From Ryuthela nishihirai (Eukaryota; Arthropoda; Arachnida; Araneae; Heptathelidae), in contig JAWZYU010000011.1 of assembly GCA_038380435.1 (NCBI GenBank), forward strand, positions 86,900,501 to 86,964,500: a stretch of 64,000 nt of DNA, written 5' to 3'. Shown here one piece after another: positions 35,101 to 46,819 of the stretch. Made by a program: the position numbers and the translations under genes. The notes under the pieces are model-generated. The model did not search any database and was not told the origin of the DNA. It saw only the letters and a program-made list of their open reading frames with translations. Position 1 is the stretch's first letter; the number at the start of each line of letters is the position of its first letter.

Positions 35101-35865
35101 GGCACTTCGGTGGGATCAGCCATGGTCTGCTGTGATGTAATCATTGCAGACCAGATCCCACTGCAGTGTTCCATCTTCACCGCAGAGTTGCACGCTATCA
35201 GCCTCGCCTTGGACCACGTGGTGACTAAGCATCGTCGTCGGTGTGTGCTTTACACCGACTCGCTTAGCTCGCTACAGGCTTTGATCTCGGTGAGGCATCG
35301 ACCTCACCCTGTTCTTACTAAGATCCGCCAGCAGCTACATCGTCTGGCAGCCACAACCACAATCCATTTCTGTTGGGTGCCCGGTCACGTCGGGATTAGG
35401 GGCAATGACTTGACAGATGCTGCTGCCAAGTTAGCTACGCCCCTGTCCGACTCTCCGTTGCCGGTTCCTTATCTGGATTTCCGGCAGTGTTTTACCACCG
35501 AGCTCCGGGCACAGTGGCAGAGATCTTGGTCGGAACAGCTTACGAACAAGCTCTTTGAGATCAAACCTATCATCAAACCATGACAGTCTTGTTACCTCAG
35601 GAATCGCAAGGAGGAAGTTGTACTTGTTCGGCTCCGCTTAGGTCACTCATTTATTACTCATTTGTTTCTTTTACGGGCGGACGACGTACCTAAGTGCGAG
35701 TTTTGTGACACCATTTTAACTGTCAAACATATTTTAATTCATTGCCCATGTTTTAATCTTGAACGACGTTTGTTTATTACCTTTCATGATTTTACGTCCG
35801 AGCCACTTACACTCGGACATCTTTTAACTGATCATTGCATTTTACCTCCAATTTCGCCTTTTTGA
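32163..35865 (+). pseudogene. ORF2 of I-type LINE copy 3: endonuclease, RT, RNase H
   Basis: ATG at 32163, one base after the ORF1 stop. Endonuclease: WNCRGF, CLQETYLQPV, GDLNGHSPLWG, YGSDHLPVV. It is disrupted by the snap-back insertion at 32375, a TAG at about 32668, the G16 run, and a stop near 33119. The RT (33244-34400) is a long open stretch with FFDIKKAYDTAW, QGVPQGCVLS and LYVDDFSIF; the usual acidic residue after FFDI is Lys. A one-base insertion near 34404 and stops at 34589, 35029 and 35583 follow. RNase H keeps FTDGSKSGTS, AELHAI, YTDSLSS and WVPGHVGIRGNDLTDA, and the C-terminal CEFCDTILTVKHILIHC motif is intact. Not functional as a whole. Confidence 0.9.
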
Positions 35866-36173
35866 AGTTTACAGGTTATTTTAACAGGTTATAATTTTAC
35901 GGATTTGTTATTTATTTGCCATCTGATCTAGGTCATTTACACCTAGGTTAGTTTTATCCATTGTATATACTGTGTATATATATATATAAATATTTGTTTT
36001 TTGACACAAATTTTTATCATGGTTTTTTGTTATATATTTTTTTTGGTTTTGTCTTTACTTGTTTTACACTTGTTGTTGTTTTTGTATTGTATTTTATCAC
36101 CTTTAGATGTTGTTTTTAACATTGGTTGTAGGTTTACACGATTTTTATTTCTTATTTACTATTTATCTTTGTC

Positions 36174-36206
36174 TGGCGCATTATGGCCTTAGTTGCCGAT
36201 GCGCCA
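36174..36206 (+). promoter_or_regulatory. 3'-terminal hairpin of the I-type LINE
   Basis: TGGCGCAT at 36174-36181 pairs with ATGCGCCA at 36199-36206 around a 17-base loop, 27 bases before the AACC tail. Copy 2 (15079-15112) keeps most of the stem and copy 1 has lost it. A structured 3' end is a plausible template-recognition site for the element's RT; that role is inference. Confidence 0.6.
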
Positions 36207-36244
36207 CTAAACCTAAAACAACCAACCAACCAACCTAAAAGGGA

Positions 36245-38040
36245 GCAGAGGGGGCAGAATTATTTGAGTGATAAGGCACTTGAGCTTATTTCAGAAAGAA
36301 AGAACTGCAGGAATGTCCTTAATCAGTACCCTACTAGTCCTAATAGAAAGGATTACAGAGAGCTTAATAAATGTGTAAAGGATCAGTTAGCTACTGATAA
36401 GAATCTTTGGCTTTTGATGGCTTGGCTGACAAAGCTAAGGAAGCAGTTAGGCAGCACAACAGCAGAGAGCTGTACCAGATAGTACATGGTTTGTGTGCTA
36501 GAAAACCGACAGGTATACAAGGATTGAAGGAAAACAAGGTAAGGTTATAGAAGTTGAGAATTCTGTCATGGCTAGGTGGGCTGAGCATTTCAGTGATGTT
36601 CTAAAGAATGTGGTTAGTTCTACTCCCATTGTTTGTAATGATGATAGATGCATTGTTGGCTTTAATGTTGGATCTATAACACAAGTTATTTTGGCTATTT
36701 CTAAACTTAAACTTCATAAATCCCCAGGGGTAGATGAAATTACTATGGAAATGCTCAGAGCTGGGAATGTTACGGTTACCACATGGATGACTGAAATTTT
36801 GAATATCTTTTATGATAAAGGCATGGTTCCTAAGGATTTTACCAGAGCTATTATTATCCCTATATTCAAAAAAGGTAATAGCAGTTCTTGTGAAAACTAA
36901 AGGGGTATCAGCCTATTCTCTGTTCCAGGTAAAGTTCTTTGCATGATTGTGCTAATAAGAATCTGGTTGACAGTCAATTGCGTGATGAGCAATGTGGATT
37001 CAGAAATGGTAGGGGATGTGTAGATCAGATATTTTCACTTAGGTAGATTCTTGAGAAATGTTTAGAGTTTCAGAAACCTTTGGTTGCTAGCTTTGTTGTT
37101 TTCAAAAAGGCTTTCAACTCTGTTGATCGTCATAATTTGCGGTTGATTGTGAGATCATATGGTATACCAGACAAGGTAGTTAACATAATGAAAGCGCTCT
37201 ATAATAACACTGAGTCGTGTCTGAGAGTTGGTATGGCTTGTAGCAATTGGTTTAGCATTACTTCTGGTGTTCAACAAGGGTGCACTTTGTCTCGTTTTCC
37301 CTTTAGTTTGGTTATTGATTATGTTATGCGAAATTCATTGCATGGGAAAAATTTTGGCCTTAAATGGTCTGGAGATACGAAAATTTCTGATTTAGATTAT
37401 GCTGATGATTTAGCCCTTTTGGCAAAAGATGTTGATGAGATGAACTCTTTTATTCGAGCTGTTGATGAGACTGGTAGTAGAGTAGGTTTGGTTATAAACT
37501 GAGAGAAAACTAAAGTGATGAAAATTGGTCAAGAAGGCTGTGATTCAGTTAATCTGAATGGTTGCGGTCTTGAGCAAGTGTCACAGTTTAATTACCTTGG
37601 GAGCCATGTAACAGATACTGATGATCAGATACAGCATGAGATTAACAGACAAATAGGGATTGCTGCCGGGACATTTAAGAATCTATGGATAGTGTGGAGA
37701 AATAGGCGTGTGGAGAAATAGGAGAAATAGGCATATGCTAAAGGCTAAAATTAAACTGTATAATAGTTTGGTTCTCTCTAGTTAGTTATGGTAGTGAAAC
37801 TTGGACGCTGTGTAGACAAGATAACAGGAAACAAGATGCTTTTGATTCTAGATGTTTATGCAGTATCTTGGGCATTAGGGGATTAACCTCGGGCATTAGG
37901 ATTGACCTAGGATGTGGTGGGCAGAAAATGTCGAACAGGACCTTTTTAGAATTGGTGTGCAGTGGCTGGATGCAGCAGATATAGCTCAGGACAGATATGC
38001 TTGGAGAATTAAACTGCATGGTCTGGTTGGGCCTCCGTAA
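36245..38040 (+). pseudogene. RT domain of RTE R3
   Basis: Pieces in order: AEHFSDVLKN and KLHKSPGVDEITMEML (36568-36780), TTWMTEILNIFYDKGMVPKD, GISLFSVPGKV after a stop at 36898-36900, DEQCGFRNGRGCVDQIFS, ASFVVFKKAFNSVDRHN (motif A, with Asp changed to Val), SITSGVQQGCTLS, ISDLDYADDLALLA with the YADD box near 37400, then a TGA at 37501. The C-terminal region is shortened near 37880. Close relative of the intact frame at 50576-52267. Confidence 0.85.
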
Positions 38041-38065
38041 CCCATGGCTGCTTGAGGATTATGAG

Positions 38066-38631
38066 GATGATAATAAAGGAATTGTTATACAAATGTTTGA
38101 TAGGCTTAGTTGTCATAAGAAAGCACTCAATACAGTAGACTTTATAAATTACTCCATTTTGCTAAAAGGTAACCCACAAGTAGAAACTTGACTTTGAATA
38201 AATAAAGTTAAATATGAAAGAGCATGTTGATAATGCATATCTAAATAAGAAAGAAAAAGTTAGTAGAGAACATGTTCTGAATAATAATTATGAACTTTGT
38301 TAACAACAAACAGGAAGGTGTCAAATTTTGGAACATCATATTGTTATGGGTAATAATAAGCCTGTGCATAGCAAACAATATTGCTATGACAGATGGATGT
38401 GCTACAATGAACAGTGTTGTGATGTATTGTCTTGATGCTCGCGTGAACTTACAGTAATTTTTTAAAATTTTTTTAATAATTTAATAACACAATAATGCTG
38501 TAGTACAAAAGTTAAAAACATTCTTCCTGGAGAGTATTTCCTGAGTTTTCAAGCTCAGGGAAGTGCTGTACATTACCATTAATTATTATGGAATATACTT
38601 AAAACAACATTCAACATCAAGTTCAACATCA
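38066..38631. other. Spacer, nothing recognised
   Basis: AT-rich; no supported coding segment. It ends where a Gypsy pol remnant begins. Confidence 0.4.
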
Positions 38632-38722
38632 CATGGATTGTTTGGCTCTGTTTCATCAAAGAACTGAAGAAGCTTCAGAATCCAGAACTGTTCGGGACGA
38701 ACAAGACCTAAGGAGGGGGCAG
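38632..38722 (+). mobile_element. 3' end of a Gypsy internal region, upstream of the 5' LTR
   Basis: From CACATGGATTGTTTGGCTC to the polypurine tract AAGGAGGGGGCAG this matches 50161-50251, which lies before the 3' LTR of the same family. Its presence before the 5' LTR means an LTR is shared between two internal regions, that is, a truncated tandem Gypsy. Confidence 0.8.
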
Positions 38723-39401
38723 TGTTATGACAGATAAACATGCTAAAATTAACTGTGATGTGATGTATCATCTTAATGCTTACATGAACTACAGCATGAG
38801 AATTATGTCACCAACTACTTCAAACGAACTTGAAAAATAAGGAATAAGTTGTAATTAAGAGGAATTGGAGTGTGAAGAAAGACGTAGTTTGTTTTAGTCT
38901 GTGTGGTATAATTAAAAGAAGAAACGTTTTTATTTGGTGTGTTCATGGGAGATTAAATAAGTTTATTGGTGTTGATCCTGTTAGCAGACTGCAAGAAAAA
39001 GTACGATGCTTAGGATATTTAAAAATGTGACTGAGAAAGTTATATGTTAGTCGAACAAACAGAGCTGATCTTAACTTTTCTGTAGGAAGAGTTCATCGTT
39101 ATATTTAGTTGTTTAGTAATTGGTAAGATTATTCTTGATAGATTTCAGGTTTGTTCACAAATATGATTGTGCCACTTATCAACTGATGTAAAAGTCTTAT
39201 GCTTTTTTTGTGTATAATAAGAATAGTAACCAGGTATTAAGTTCTTTTGTTATTTTCATACTGATATAGATTTATATTAGTTGAGTTTATATAAATGTTT
39301 TCATTCATACTTTTGTAATAAATTACATTATATTAGAATTATAATTGTTAAATACTATTTTTTGAATTCACTCTCAGTTTCCATCCATTTCATTCATAAC
39401 A
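38723..39401 (+). repeat. 5' LTR of the nested Gypsy
   Basis: 679 bp, starts TGTTATGACAG and ends ATTCATAACA. Directly preceded by the polypurine tract of a neighbouring internal region and followed by TTTGACGTTAGGAG, where the primer-binding site should be; I could not match that site to a tRNA. Confidence 0.85.
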
Positions 39402-39801
39402 TTTGACGTTAGGAGTGATTGAATGCCTTTTACTAGAAGTATGGATGAGTTAGTAAAACTGATAAAAGAAGTGAAATAGTCTCTCAAAAAGATGACTTGA
39501 AAGTTGAAATAGCCACTCAAATTAGTGACATGACAGCTGAAATGGTCTCTCAAAATGATGATGATGATTTCGGCTCTCATTATTATCATCCTCCTCCTCC
39601 TCCTCAAGCAGCTATGGGCTATGAAGGTCCAACCACACTGCATAATTTAGTTCTCCAAGCATATTGTGATGGTCCACCCATTCACGTTTACTTTTCCTTA
39701 ACCAGTTTTACTTTATTTACATTATATTTATCATTTTGGGGATTATTATTTCATTTGGACTAACACAATTGTTTTTTCCAAGCCGAAGGAGTTGTGCATG
39801 C

Positions 39802-40490
39802 TGTAATGTTCCAAAGATTAATAACTTTTTAAAGTTTGAACCTTTTATCTGATTCAATTTATTCAAACTCTGGATAGCTCTATCAGGCGCCTGGCATTAA
39901 TAACTTGCCAGATAAAGTTGCAATAGGGTTTGGTGAATATTTTCCAAACGTTACTTATCGAGTAAGAATTCAAAAATGATTGTCAAGCTTAAAGTTTAAA
40001 TCTAATCAAAATATAAATTTACGTTGGTCAAGAGAAAAAATAGCAAGGATTCAAAAGTTTCTAAAACAAACAAAGTTTGTTTCCAAAAATTCAACTCACC
40101 AAACTCAAAGTGAAAATGTTGACTTCATCTCGAACAAAACTCTGCTACTACATCTCATCTCCTATACTTCACTACATTGACTCTGTGACCTAACATCACC
40201 AAGTTATATCGTGCGATGTACAAAGTTGGCACGTGTCATGTTGCATGCGAGGAAAGACATTTGCATAAACTGACGATCACGCAAGCTGTGACATAAGAGA
40301 GGGCGTGTCCTTAACACGCGCTTTAGCGGTTGTCAGTCGAAAGGTCGGAGTTGTGAATGCACAACTCCTGCAGCGCGGAGAGGATCGACACAGTCCACAA
40401 AAGGAAATAAAATCCTCAAACTGATAAATATAATGTAAATAAACCAAAACTGGTGAAGGAAAAGTAAAAGTGAATGGGTGGACCATCACA
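39802..40490 (-). mobile_element. Solo LTR Y, same family, inserted inverted into the palindrome of X
   Basis: 689 bp; on the minus strand TGTGATGG...GGAACATTACA. Flanked by atgc at 39798-39801 and 40491-40494, the centre of the family's own GGAGTTGYGCATGCGCAACTCC palindrome. Because X and Y are the same family in opposite orientation, the region forms a long inverted repeat (about 39807-40370 against 40500-41150). Confidence 0.75.
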
Positions 40491-41152
40491 ATGCGCAACT
40501 CCGACCTTTTGATTGTCAGCCGCTAATGCATGCATGTAGGACACAACCCCTCTTGCATCATAGCTGGCGCGATCGTCAGATTATTTAAATGTTTTCCCGG
40601 CATGTAACAGACACGTGCCAGGCTGTACGCCACATGTTATAACTAAGTGACATTAGGTCACAGAGTCAGTATTGTTTGTAGGAGCTGAAGTATGTTGAAG
40701 TAGTATGTGGAGTATGTTGAATCAGTAACTATACTACTAATTATAGTTAGTAGGAGGAGGAGAAGTCAGTAAGGAATGTGTTGTGTAGATAGAAGGAGTT
40801 GTTAGTAGAGATTTAGATAGATGTGAGTTGTTAGACTTCCAACTTTTTGTATTTATCAAATGAATTGGTGAGTCTTTGAATTCTTTGGAAATAAACTTTG
40901 TTTGTTTTAGAAATTTTGACTTTTACTATTTTTCTCTTGAACAACGTTAATTGATATTTGATTAGATTTAAACTTTAATTAAACTTGACAATCCTTTTTG
41001 AATTCTTACTTGATAAGTAACACTATATATGCTTATTTCAGAACCCTATTTCAGCTTTATTTGGCAAGTTAATGTTGCCTGGCACCTGACGAGCTATCTG
41101 TAATTTTGAATAAATTTGGATCAAAAGGTCCAACTTGAAAAGTTAATAATCT

Positions 41153-41542
41153 GTGGTGGGGCGGGGTTGGTAGCATGCCAGGTTCGTAATCTGTAGTTCC
41201 CAGACTCGAGTTCCAGCTGGGTCAGCATTGAGATTTATCTCCGCAAAATTTCCCGCCCTGCCCATGGTCATTATGGGACACCGATGGGATTGGAAATGCC
41301 GCCGTCCATCGGATGGACATTAAGCTCTGGCCCCATGTACCAGAGAGCCATACCCTGTGCATGTTAAAGAACATGCTGGATGGCCTTGACGGGAGACTAC
41401 TATCTGTCTCCCAACAGCTGTTACAGTGGGTTCCCTTCCCCAACCTTCTCAGAGCCTTTGGAGTCCATGTGACCTGGCCATTTAGCCCATGGTGTGAAAA
41501 AAAGTGCCCATCAGAGGTAAAACAACACAACCTGAAACAACC
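41153..41542 (+). mobile_element. SINE1 inserted in solo LTR X
   Basis: Flanked by the TSD taataatct at 41144-41152 and 41543-41551. Head GGTTGGTAGCATGCCAGG, B-box region decayed to AGACTCGAGTTCC, conserved body and AGAGGTAAAACAA tail present. Confidence 0.9.
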
Positions 41543-43505
41543 TAATAATCTTTGGAGCATTGCAGTATCTGTCCTTAGTTATAAATGCTTCTCTCACTAC
41601 TGCACACCAATTCTAACAAGTTCCTGTTTGACATTGTCTGCCCACCGAATTCTAGGTCTCCCCCTCTTTCTGAAGCCTTTAGGTACACTGTTCATAACCC
41701 TATTCGCTAATCTATAATTATTCATATGGGCAACATGGCCAGTATATTGTGCACAGAGAAAGTCTCTCTCTGCACAATATACTGCTCATAGTAGGTTGCC
41801 AACTGCTTTGCCTAACTTCTTCATTACTTATAAAGTTGAACCACCTAATGCCCAAGACAATGCATAAGCATCTAGAATCAAAAGCATCTAGTTTCCTGTT
41901 ATCTTGTCTACACAGCGTCCAAGTTTCACTACCATAACTAACACTAGAAAGAACCAAACTATTATACAGTTTTATTTTAGTCTTTAGGTGTATACGCCTA
42001 TTTCTCCACACTCTCCATAGATTCTTAAATGTCCTGGCAGCAATCCCTATTTGTCTGTTAATCTCATGCTGTATCTGATCATCAGTATCTGTTACATGGC
42101 TCCCAAGGTAATTAAACTGAGACACTTGCTCAAAAGTGCAACCATTCAGAGCGACTGAAGCACCAACTGCCTGACCAATTTTCATCACTTTAGTTTTATC
42201 TCTGTTTATCACCAAACCAACTCTATTACCAGTCTCATCAACAGCTCGAATGAAAGAATTCATCTCATCAACATCATTAGCAAACAGTGCCAAATCATCT
42301 GCATAATCTAAATCAGAAATTTTGAAATCTCCAGACTATTTAAGACCAAAATCTTTCCCTTGCAAAGAATTTTGCATTGCATTATCATTAACCAAACTAA
42401 AGAGAAAAGGGGACAAAATGCACCCCTGTCGAACACCAGAAGCAAAGCTAAACCAATTGCTACCAAGCCTTACCAACTCTCACACACAACTCAGTGTTAT
42501 TATAGAGAGCTTTCATTTTGCTAACTGACATCTTGTATGCCATGCAATCTGAAATTATGACAATCAATAGAGTCGAAAGCATTTCTGAAATCAACAAAGC
42601 TAGCAACCAAAGGTTAGCTAGCCTTGGTCATGCTTATTATCATCCCTCCCTGAAAAGAGAAATTTAAGATTATTTTTAAGAATCTGATCTTTATCTGTCC
42701 ATCTGGTCTCTTGCAAGCCAAGAATATCTAAATTATAATGGTGGAATTCTTGTGTGAGGACATCAAGAGAATAAGCTCTGTGCGCAATCCTCTCATTTCA
42801 GCTACCTATGGAGAGAAAATGGTTAGTGGGATGTTTAAAGAAACTATATTTATTGAGAGAGGGAATGACGACAATATCAAACTGCTCCCTAATCGCAGGC
42901 ATGGGGCTAAAACCCTTTCCCCCCACCACTAAATGTTGAAGCCATCTACACTGGAAGACTTCCTCCAATGTAGAAATTGACAATGCCAATAGGAGCAATA
43001 TTTCGGGTGCCTTGCAATGACCTCTGCTCAGGATTATCCACCAGCTGATAAAACATATCATGTGAATCATGACACTGTTGGCTATCAAACCGCAAACAAA
43101 CAGAAAGCACAGTGGAAGATTCTCCCTCCACAGAAGCCCATCAGTGCAGTAAAATCAGGATCCATAATCAAGCTCGGAGCTATAATCCAGTCCAGTAAGT
43201 TTATAAGGTCAGCACCAGGCCCCTGTATGGTTGACCACTCCTCAGCTTGGTAGAATAAAAAAAAAAGTAGCCATAGTTGTCCAGATCAGTAGTCCAAACT
43301 AATATGGCAGCCCTCCCCTTCTGTTCACCTCCATAAGAAAGTATCTCTTTCAAAAGGTAGTAATGACCTGTCCCACAAGAAGGCATGGTTGGACATTAGG
43401 TGTTAGGCATGGTCGGTTCTATGCATCATCACAGGAGATTTGTGCATAGCTCTCCTTCCAGTGACTACCTAGCTACCATTTACAGAGCTGTCATTATTTA
43501 GCTAG

Positions 43506-44600
43506 TCAAAGTAATTAGATAACAGTAAAATTGGTGATATTGCCAGTCAAAATAATGACATAAATAGTAAAATTGGTGATCTGACTACACAAAATAATGT
43601 TGAAATGGCAGCTCATGGACGTGAAATAAGTGACCAGTAAAGACATTAAGACCGAACTCAACAGACAATGATATTTAAATGTTGAAATTGACAGTGTAAG
43701 AAATAATCTTGACAGTGTAAAATGTAATGTAAATGAAATTGCTTGTGATTTTAATATCAAACTTGATACTGTTAAACCTGATTGTGAACACCAGTTTCAG
43801 ATTTTAAGAAATGAAATGTTACCTCCTTCTTGTGATAATAGTAATTTTAGTGACAATAATGTTTTTGTACATATCGCTAGAAATACAACTAAACCTTCTA
43901 CATATCAGGTCAGTCATCTTGGACTGTATTTAAAACACAATTCAAAGTCATCACTAGAGCTAATGAGTGGAATGAATTTCAGAAGGCCAGTTTTCTTGGA
44001 GCTTCATTAAGAAATTCTGCTGCAGAAGTTTTTCAGTCTGTTACAGAAGAAAAATAACTGGATTATCAAAGTATGGTATCTGCATTAGAACTCATGTTCA
44101 GTGATAGTTATTTAAAGCAATACTATATAACACAATTTAAACATTGAATGCAGAAGAGTGTTGAAACTTTGCAAGAATTTGCTAGTGATATTGAGCGTCT
44201 AGCTAGATTGGCTTATAATAACTGCCCACCAGGTATTCAAGATAACTTAGCTCAATTACATTTTATTGATGCTATTGCAGACTCTGAGACTCAACAATCC
44301 CTGAGGACGTTGGAAGGTGAATCCTTAAAGTCAGCTGCGGTACATGCCATGAAGTATGAGTGCTCCAGGCTTTCCTCCTGAGCAAACAAATGGACAGTGA
44401 GATTTATGAATGTAGAAGAAAGTGTATAAAAGAATAGTGAAGTGCAAGAACTAACCAAAGCTGTACTATCTGTTTCAAAAGAAGTTAAAGGTTCTTCCCC
44501 AAGAACTTCCACAGACCTACAGTGTTGGAATTGTGGCAAAACTGGACATATTCAAGCCACCTGTCAAAAGTGGTGAGTGCACAGTTCAAGCACATCTAAA
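43506..44600 (+). pseudogene. Gypsy gag with CCHC knuckle, broken
   Basis: A coiled-coil-like N region with repeated SQNND / NSKIGDLTTQ phrases, then capsid-like fragments including RNTTKPSTYQVSHLG, FRRPVFLE, KSVETLQEFASDIERLARLA and SETQQSLRTLEGE (44148-44380). The nucleocapsid knuckle CWNCGKTGHIQATC lies at about 44524-44565. Stops at 44008-44010 and 44379-44381 and several frame changes. The very start of gag lies beyond the nested RTE, at 39423-39574. Structural protein of the retrotransposon particle; inactive here. Confidence 0.75.
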
Positions 44601-46819
44601 AAACAACAAAACCAGCATAAGCAACATGTGGGGCAAAGGCTGGTTGTTGATTATTCGGCCCCAGGGGAAGTCGCCCACATTTCAGCACTGCATGGTGGGG
44701 ACAATGGATTGGTAGCTGATAGAACCATGAATGGAGTGCCTTGCTGTATGATAGTAGACACTGGTGCAAATGTGACTTTACTCAGAACATACATAATAAA
44801 GATTATACCTCACCCAAACTGGAATACTAGACAAACTTCCGACAAAGCTTTAGATAATCTAATATAACCCTACAAACAATCACTGGAGATCGTGCTAAAG
44901 TCCATGGAAGGATGGAACTCAACATCATAGTTGGTAGCTGTCTTGTACATAATCCTGTTTACATCGCTGACATCTAGGATGAATGCATATTAGGCCTTGA
45001 TTTCCTAAAGAAACGTGGATTCGGTATTAGACCCAGTGATCTCCTACTTATCTGTAAGACAGAAGAGATCCCTCTGCTTAGCCGAACATCTGATTCTTTA
45101 TCAAGCTTGACTCCAATATTAGTGACGGAAGACACAGAGATCCCAGCACAAAGTGAAATTATAGTCCATGGACATAGGGTGGAGACTTCTGCGGTCTTCT
45201 GAATGGCAGTCACTGATGCCCCTTGTAAAGGAGCTTTGGCTCATGGTATCCTAGTTGCAAGGATTTCAGTCAAAGTAGATAAATAGCAGATTCCTATCAA
45301 AGTGATGAACTGTGACAAATTCAATAGATTACTAAAAAAGATGAAGAATTAGCAACATATTACATGGGTAACAAGTTTAAATGCAATAGAAGTTATTGAC
45401 TCAAACCAACACCATACAGACATCCCTTCTCATCTAACTGACTTGTGGAGAGAAACAAGAAAGATATTAACTGAAGATCAAGTTGCTAAGGCCAAGAACC
45501 TACTTAGAGTTTTCTGACATTTTTTCTGCTACATCAAATGATTATGGTTGTACTAACCTGACAGAACATAAGATCAACACTGGTGATTCTCCTCCAATCC
45601 ATCTATCAGCAAGAAGGCTTCCATTAGCAAAACGGGAGGAGACAAAACAACACATAAGGGAGATGGAAGCTCAAGACATTATAGAACCATCATCGAATCC
45701 CTGGTCATCACTAGTGGTTCTTATCAAGGAAAAGGATGGATCTACCCGATTTTGTGTGGATTACTGCAGATTGAATGATATAACAAAGAATGACTGCTTT
45801 CCTTTACCCAGGATAGATGATACACTTGACACTCTATCTGGGTCAGAATGGTTTTCGACATTTGATTTGAAGAGCAGCTATCGCTAATTTGGTATCCATC
45901 CTGAAGACAGTGAGAAAACAGCTTTCACTACAGGAAATGTACTTTGGCAGTTTAAAGTGATGCCATTTGGACTTTGCAGTTCACCTGCAACATTTGAACA
46001 ACTAATGGAGTCGATGTTCAAAGGTTTGTCATGGGAGGTCTGCCTGGTGTACTTGGACATCATCATTCTTGGAAAGACTTTTGAGAAACATTTGAGAAAT
46101 CTTCGTCAAGTGTTTAAAAAACGTAGGGCAGCCAAGCTAAAATTGGGACCAACTAAGTGTAAACTGTTCCAGCAAGAAGTTCATTACCTTGGTTGTGTCA
46201 TCACTACATCAGTGATTAAGACTAATCTTTGTAAGATAGAAGCTGTAAGAGACTGGCCTCCACCATAAAATATTCATCAACTTCATAGTTTTATTGGACT
46301 TTGCACATATTATAGAAGATTTGTCAAGGGTTTCTCCAACATCGCAAGGCCATTACATTTCTGGCAGAGGAGGACCAATGGTTCATGTTTACCACCAAAT
46401 GTGAAATGGCCTTCCAACAGTTGAAGCAAGCTCTTTCCATGGCACCAGTGTTAGCATATCCATAAGCTAGAAAACAGTTTGTAATAGATACTCACGTGCT
46501 ATACTTTCACAACAACAAGATGGACAAGAAAGAGTTATTGCATATTTTAGCAAAACTTTATTCAAACCAAAACAGAATTATTATGTCACACGAAGAGAAC
46601 TGTTAGCAATAGTAAAAGCAATAGGACATTTTCATCGTTATCTCTATGGCCAGAAATTTCTTATATGCACTGATCATGCTGCACTCAGGTGGTTACTAAA
46701 CTTTAAAAACTCTAAAGGACAAATCATTAGGTGGATACAGTGGTTATAAGAATACGATTTCTCCATTGAGCATCGAAGTGGTAAAATGCTTAGGAATGCT
46801 GATGCCATTTCCAGATGTC
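44601..46819 (+). pseudogene. Gypsy protease, RT and RNase H, broken
   Basis: Protease: CCMIVDTGANVTLLR (44740-44785) with the DTG active site. RT (45483-46268): LAKREETKQHIREMEAQDII, RFCVDYCRLND, STFDLKSSYR (motif A Asp), then a stop, VMPFGLCSSPATFEQLM, and motif C as VYLDIIILG where family members have YLDDI, so the second catalytic Asp is Ile. RNase H (46470-46815): VIAYFSKTL, RRELLAIVKAI, CTDHAALRWLL, IEHRSGKMLRNADAISR. Frameshifts and stops throughout; the next segment of pol continues after the solo LTR. Confidence 0.85.

Larger units (their letters stand above)
30199..36233 (+). mobile_element. I-type LINE, copy 3, full length, nested in RTE R3
   Basis: About 6.0 kb between perfect 11-bp TSDs. 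Same layout as copy 2: 5' UTR 30199-30880, ORF1 30881-32160, ORF2 32163-35865, 3' UTR with a terminal hairpin at 36174-36206 and tail AAAACAACCAACCAACCAA. Long G/C runs have expanded in it (C14 at 30502-30515, G16 at 32828-32843) and a snap-back insertion lies at 32375-32408. It is the youngest of the three copies judged by CpG retention and ORF length. Confidence 0.95.
28650..38065 (+). mobile_element. RTE-like LINE, copy R3, split by I-type LINE copy 3
   Basis: 5' UTR 28650-29270, endonuclease 29273-30187, then the I-type LINE at 30199-36233, then linker and RT 36245-38040 and the 3' end CATGGCTGCTTGAGGATTATG near 38042. The interruption is exact: the TSD cctaaaaggga occurs at 30188-30198 and 36234-36244, and the RTE reads continuously across it. 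The element itself carries further stops and a deletion near 37880-37900. Confidence 0.92.
39665..41564 (+). mobile_element. Solo LTR, family X, in RTE R5, itself interrupted twice
   Basis: Starts TGTGATGG, ends GGAGCATTGCA, flanked by atat (39661-39664) and gtat (41565-41568). The parts are 39665-39801, 40491-41152 and 41543-41564; the gaps are filled by LTR Y and SINE1. The RTE R5 sequence reads across the outer ends (CTCCAAGCA / CTGTCCTTAGTTATAAATG). Confidence 0.75.
39575..43505 (-). mobile_element. RTE-like LINE, copy R5, in the Gypsy gag, deleted and interrupted
   Basis: Minus strand: 5' UTR 43505-42840, a sliver of the endonuclease start 42830-42640, then a jump at about 42625 straight into the RT middle, RT C-terminus 42600-41569, then the 3' end GCTGCTTGAGG at 39595-39615, beyond the nested solo LTR. 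About 1.6 kb (most of the endonuclease and the RT N-terminus) is deleted. Gypsy gag-like sequence (SQNDD / SQNND repeats) resumes on both sides. A snap-back duplication lies at 41741-41783. Confidence 0.8.

Noticed and set aside
39497..39763. Open frame with a proline run
   Set aside because: It crosses the Gypsy gag, the tail of RTE R5 and a solo LTR; the proline run is the (CCT)n part of the LINE tail.
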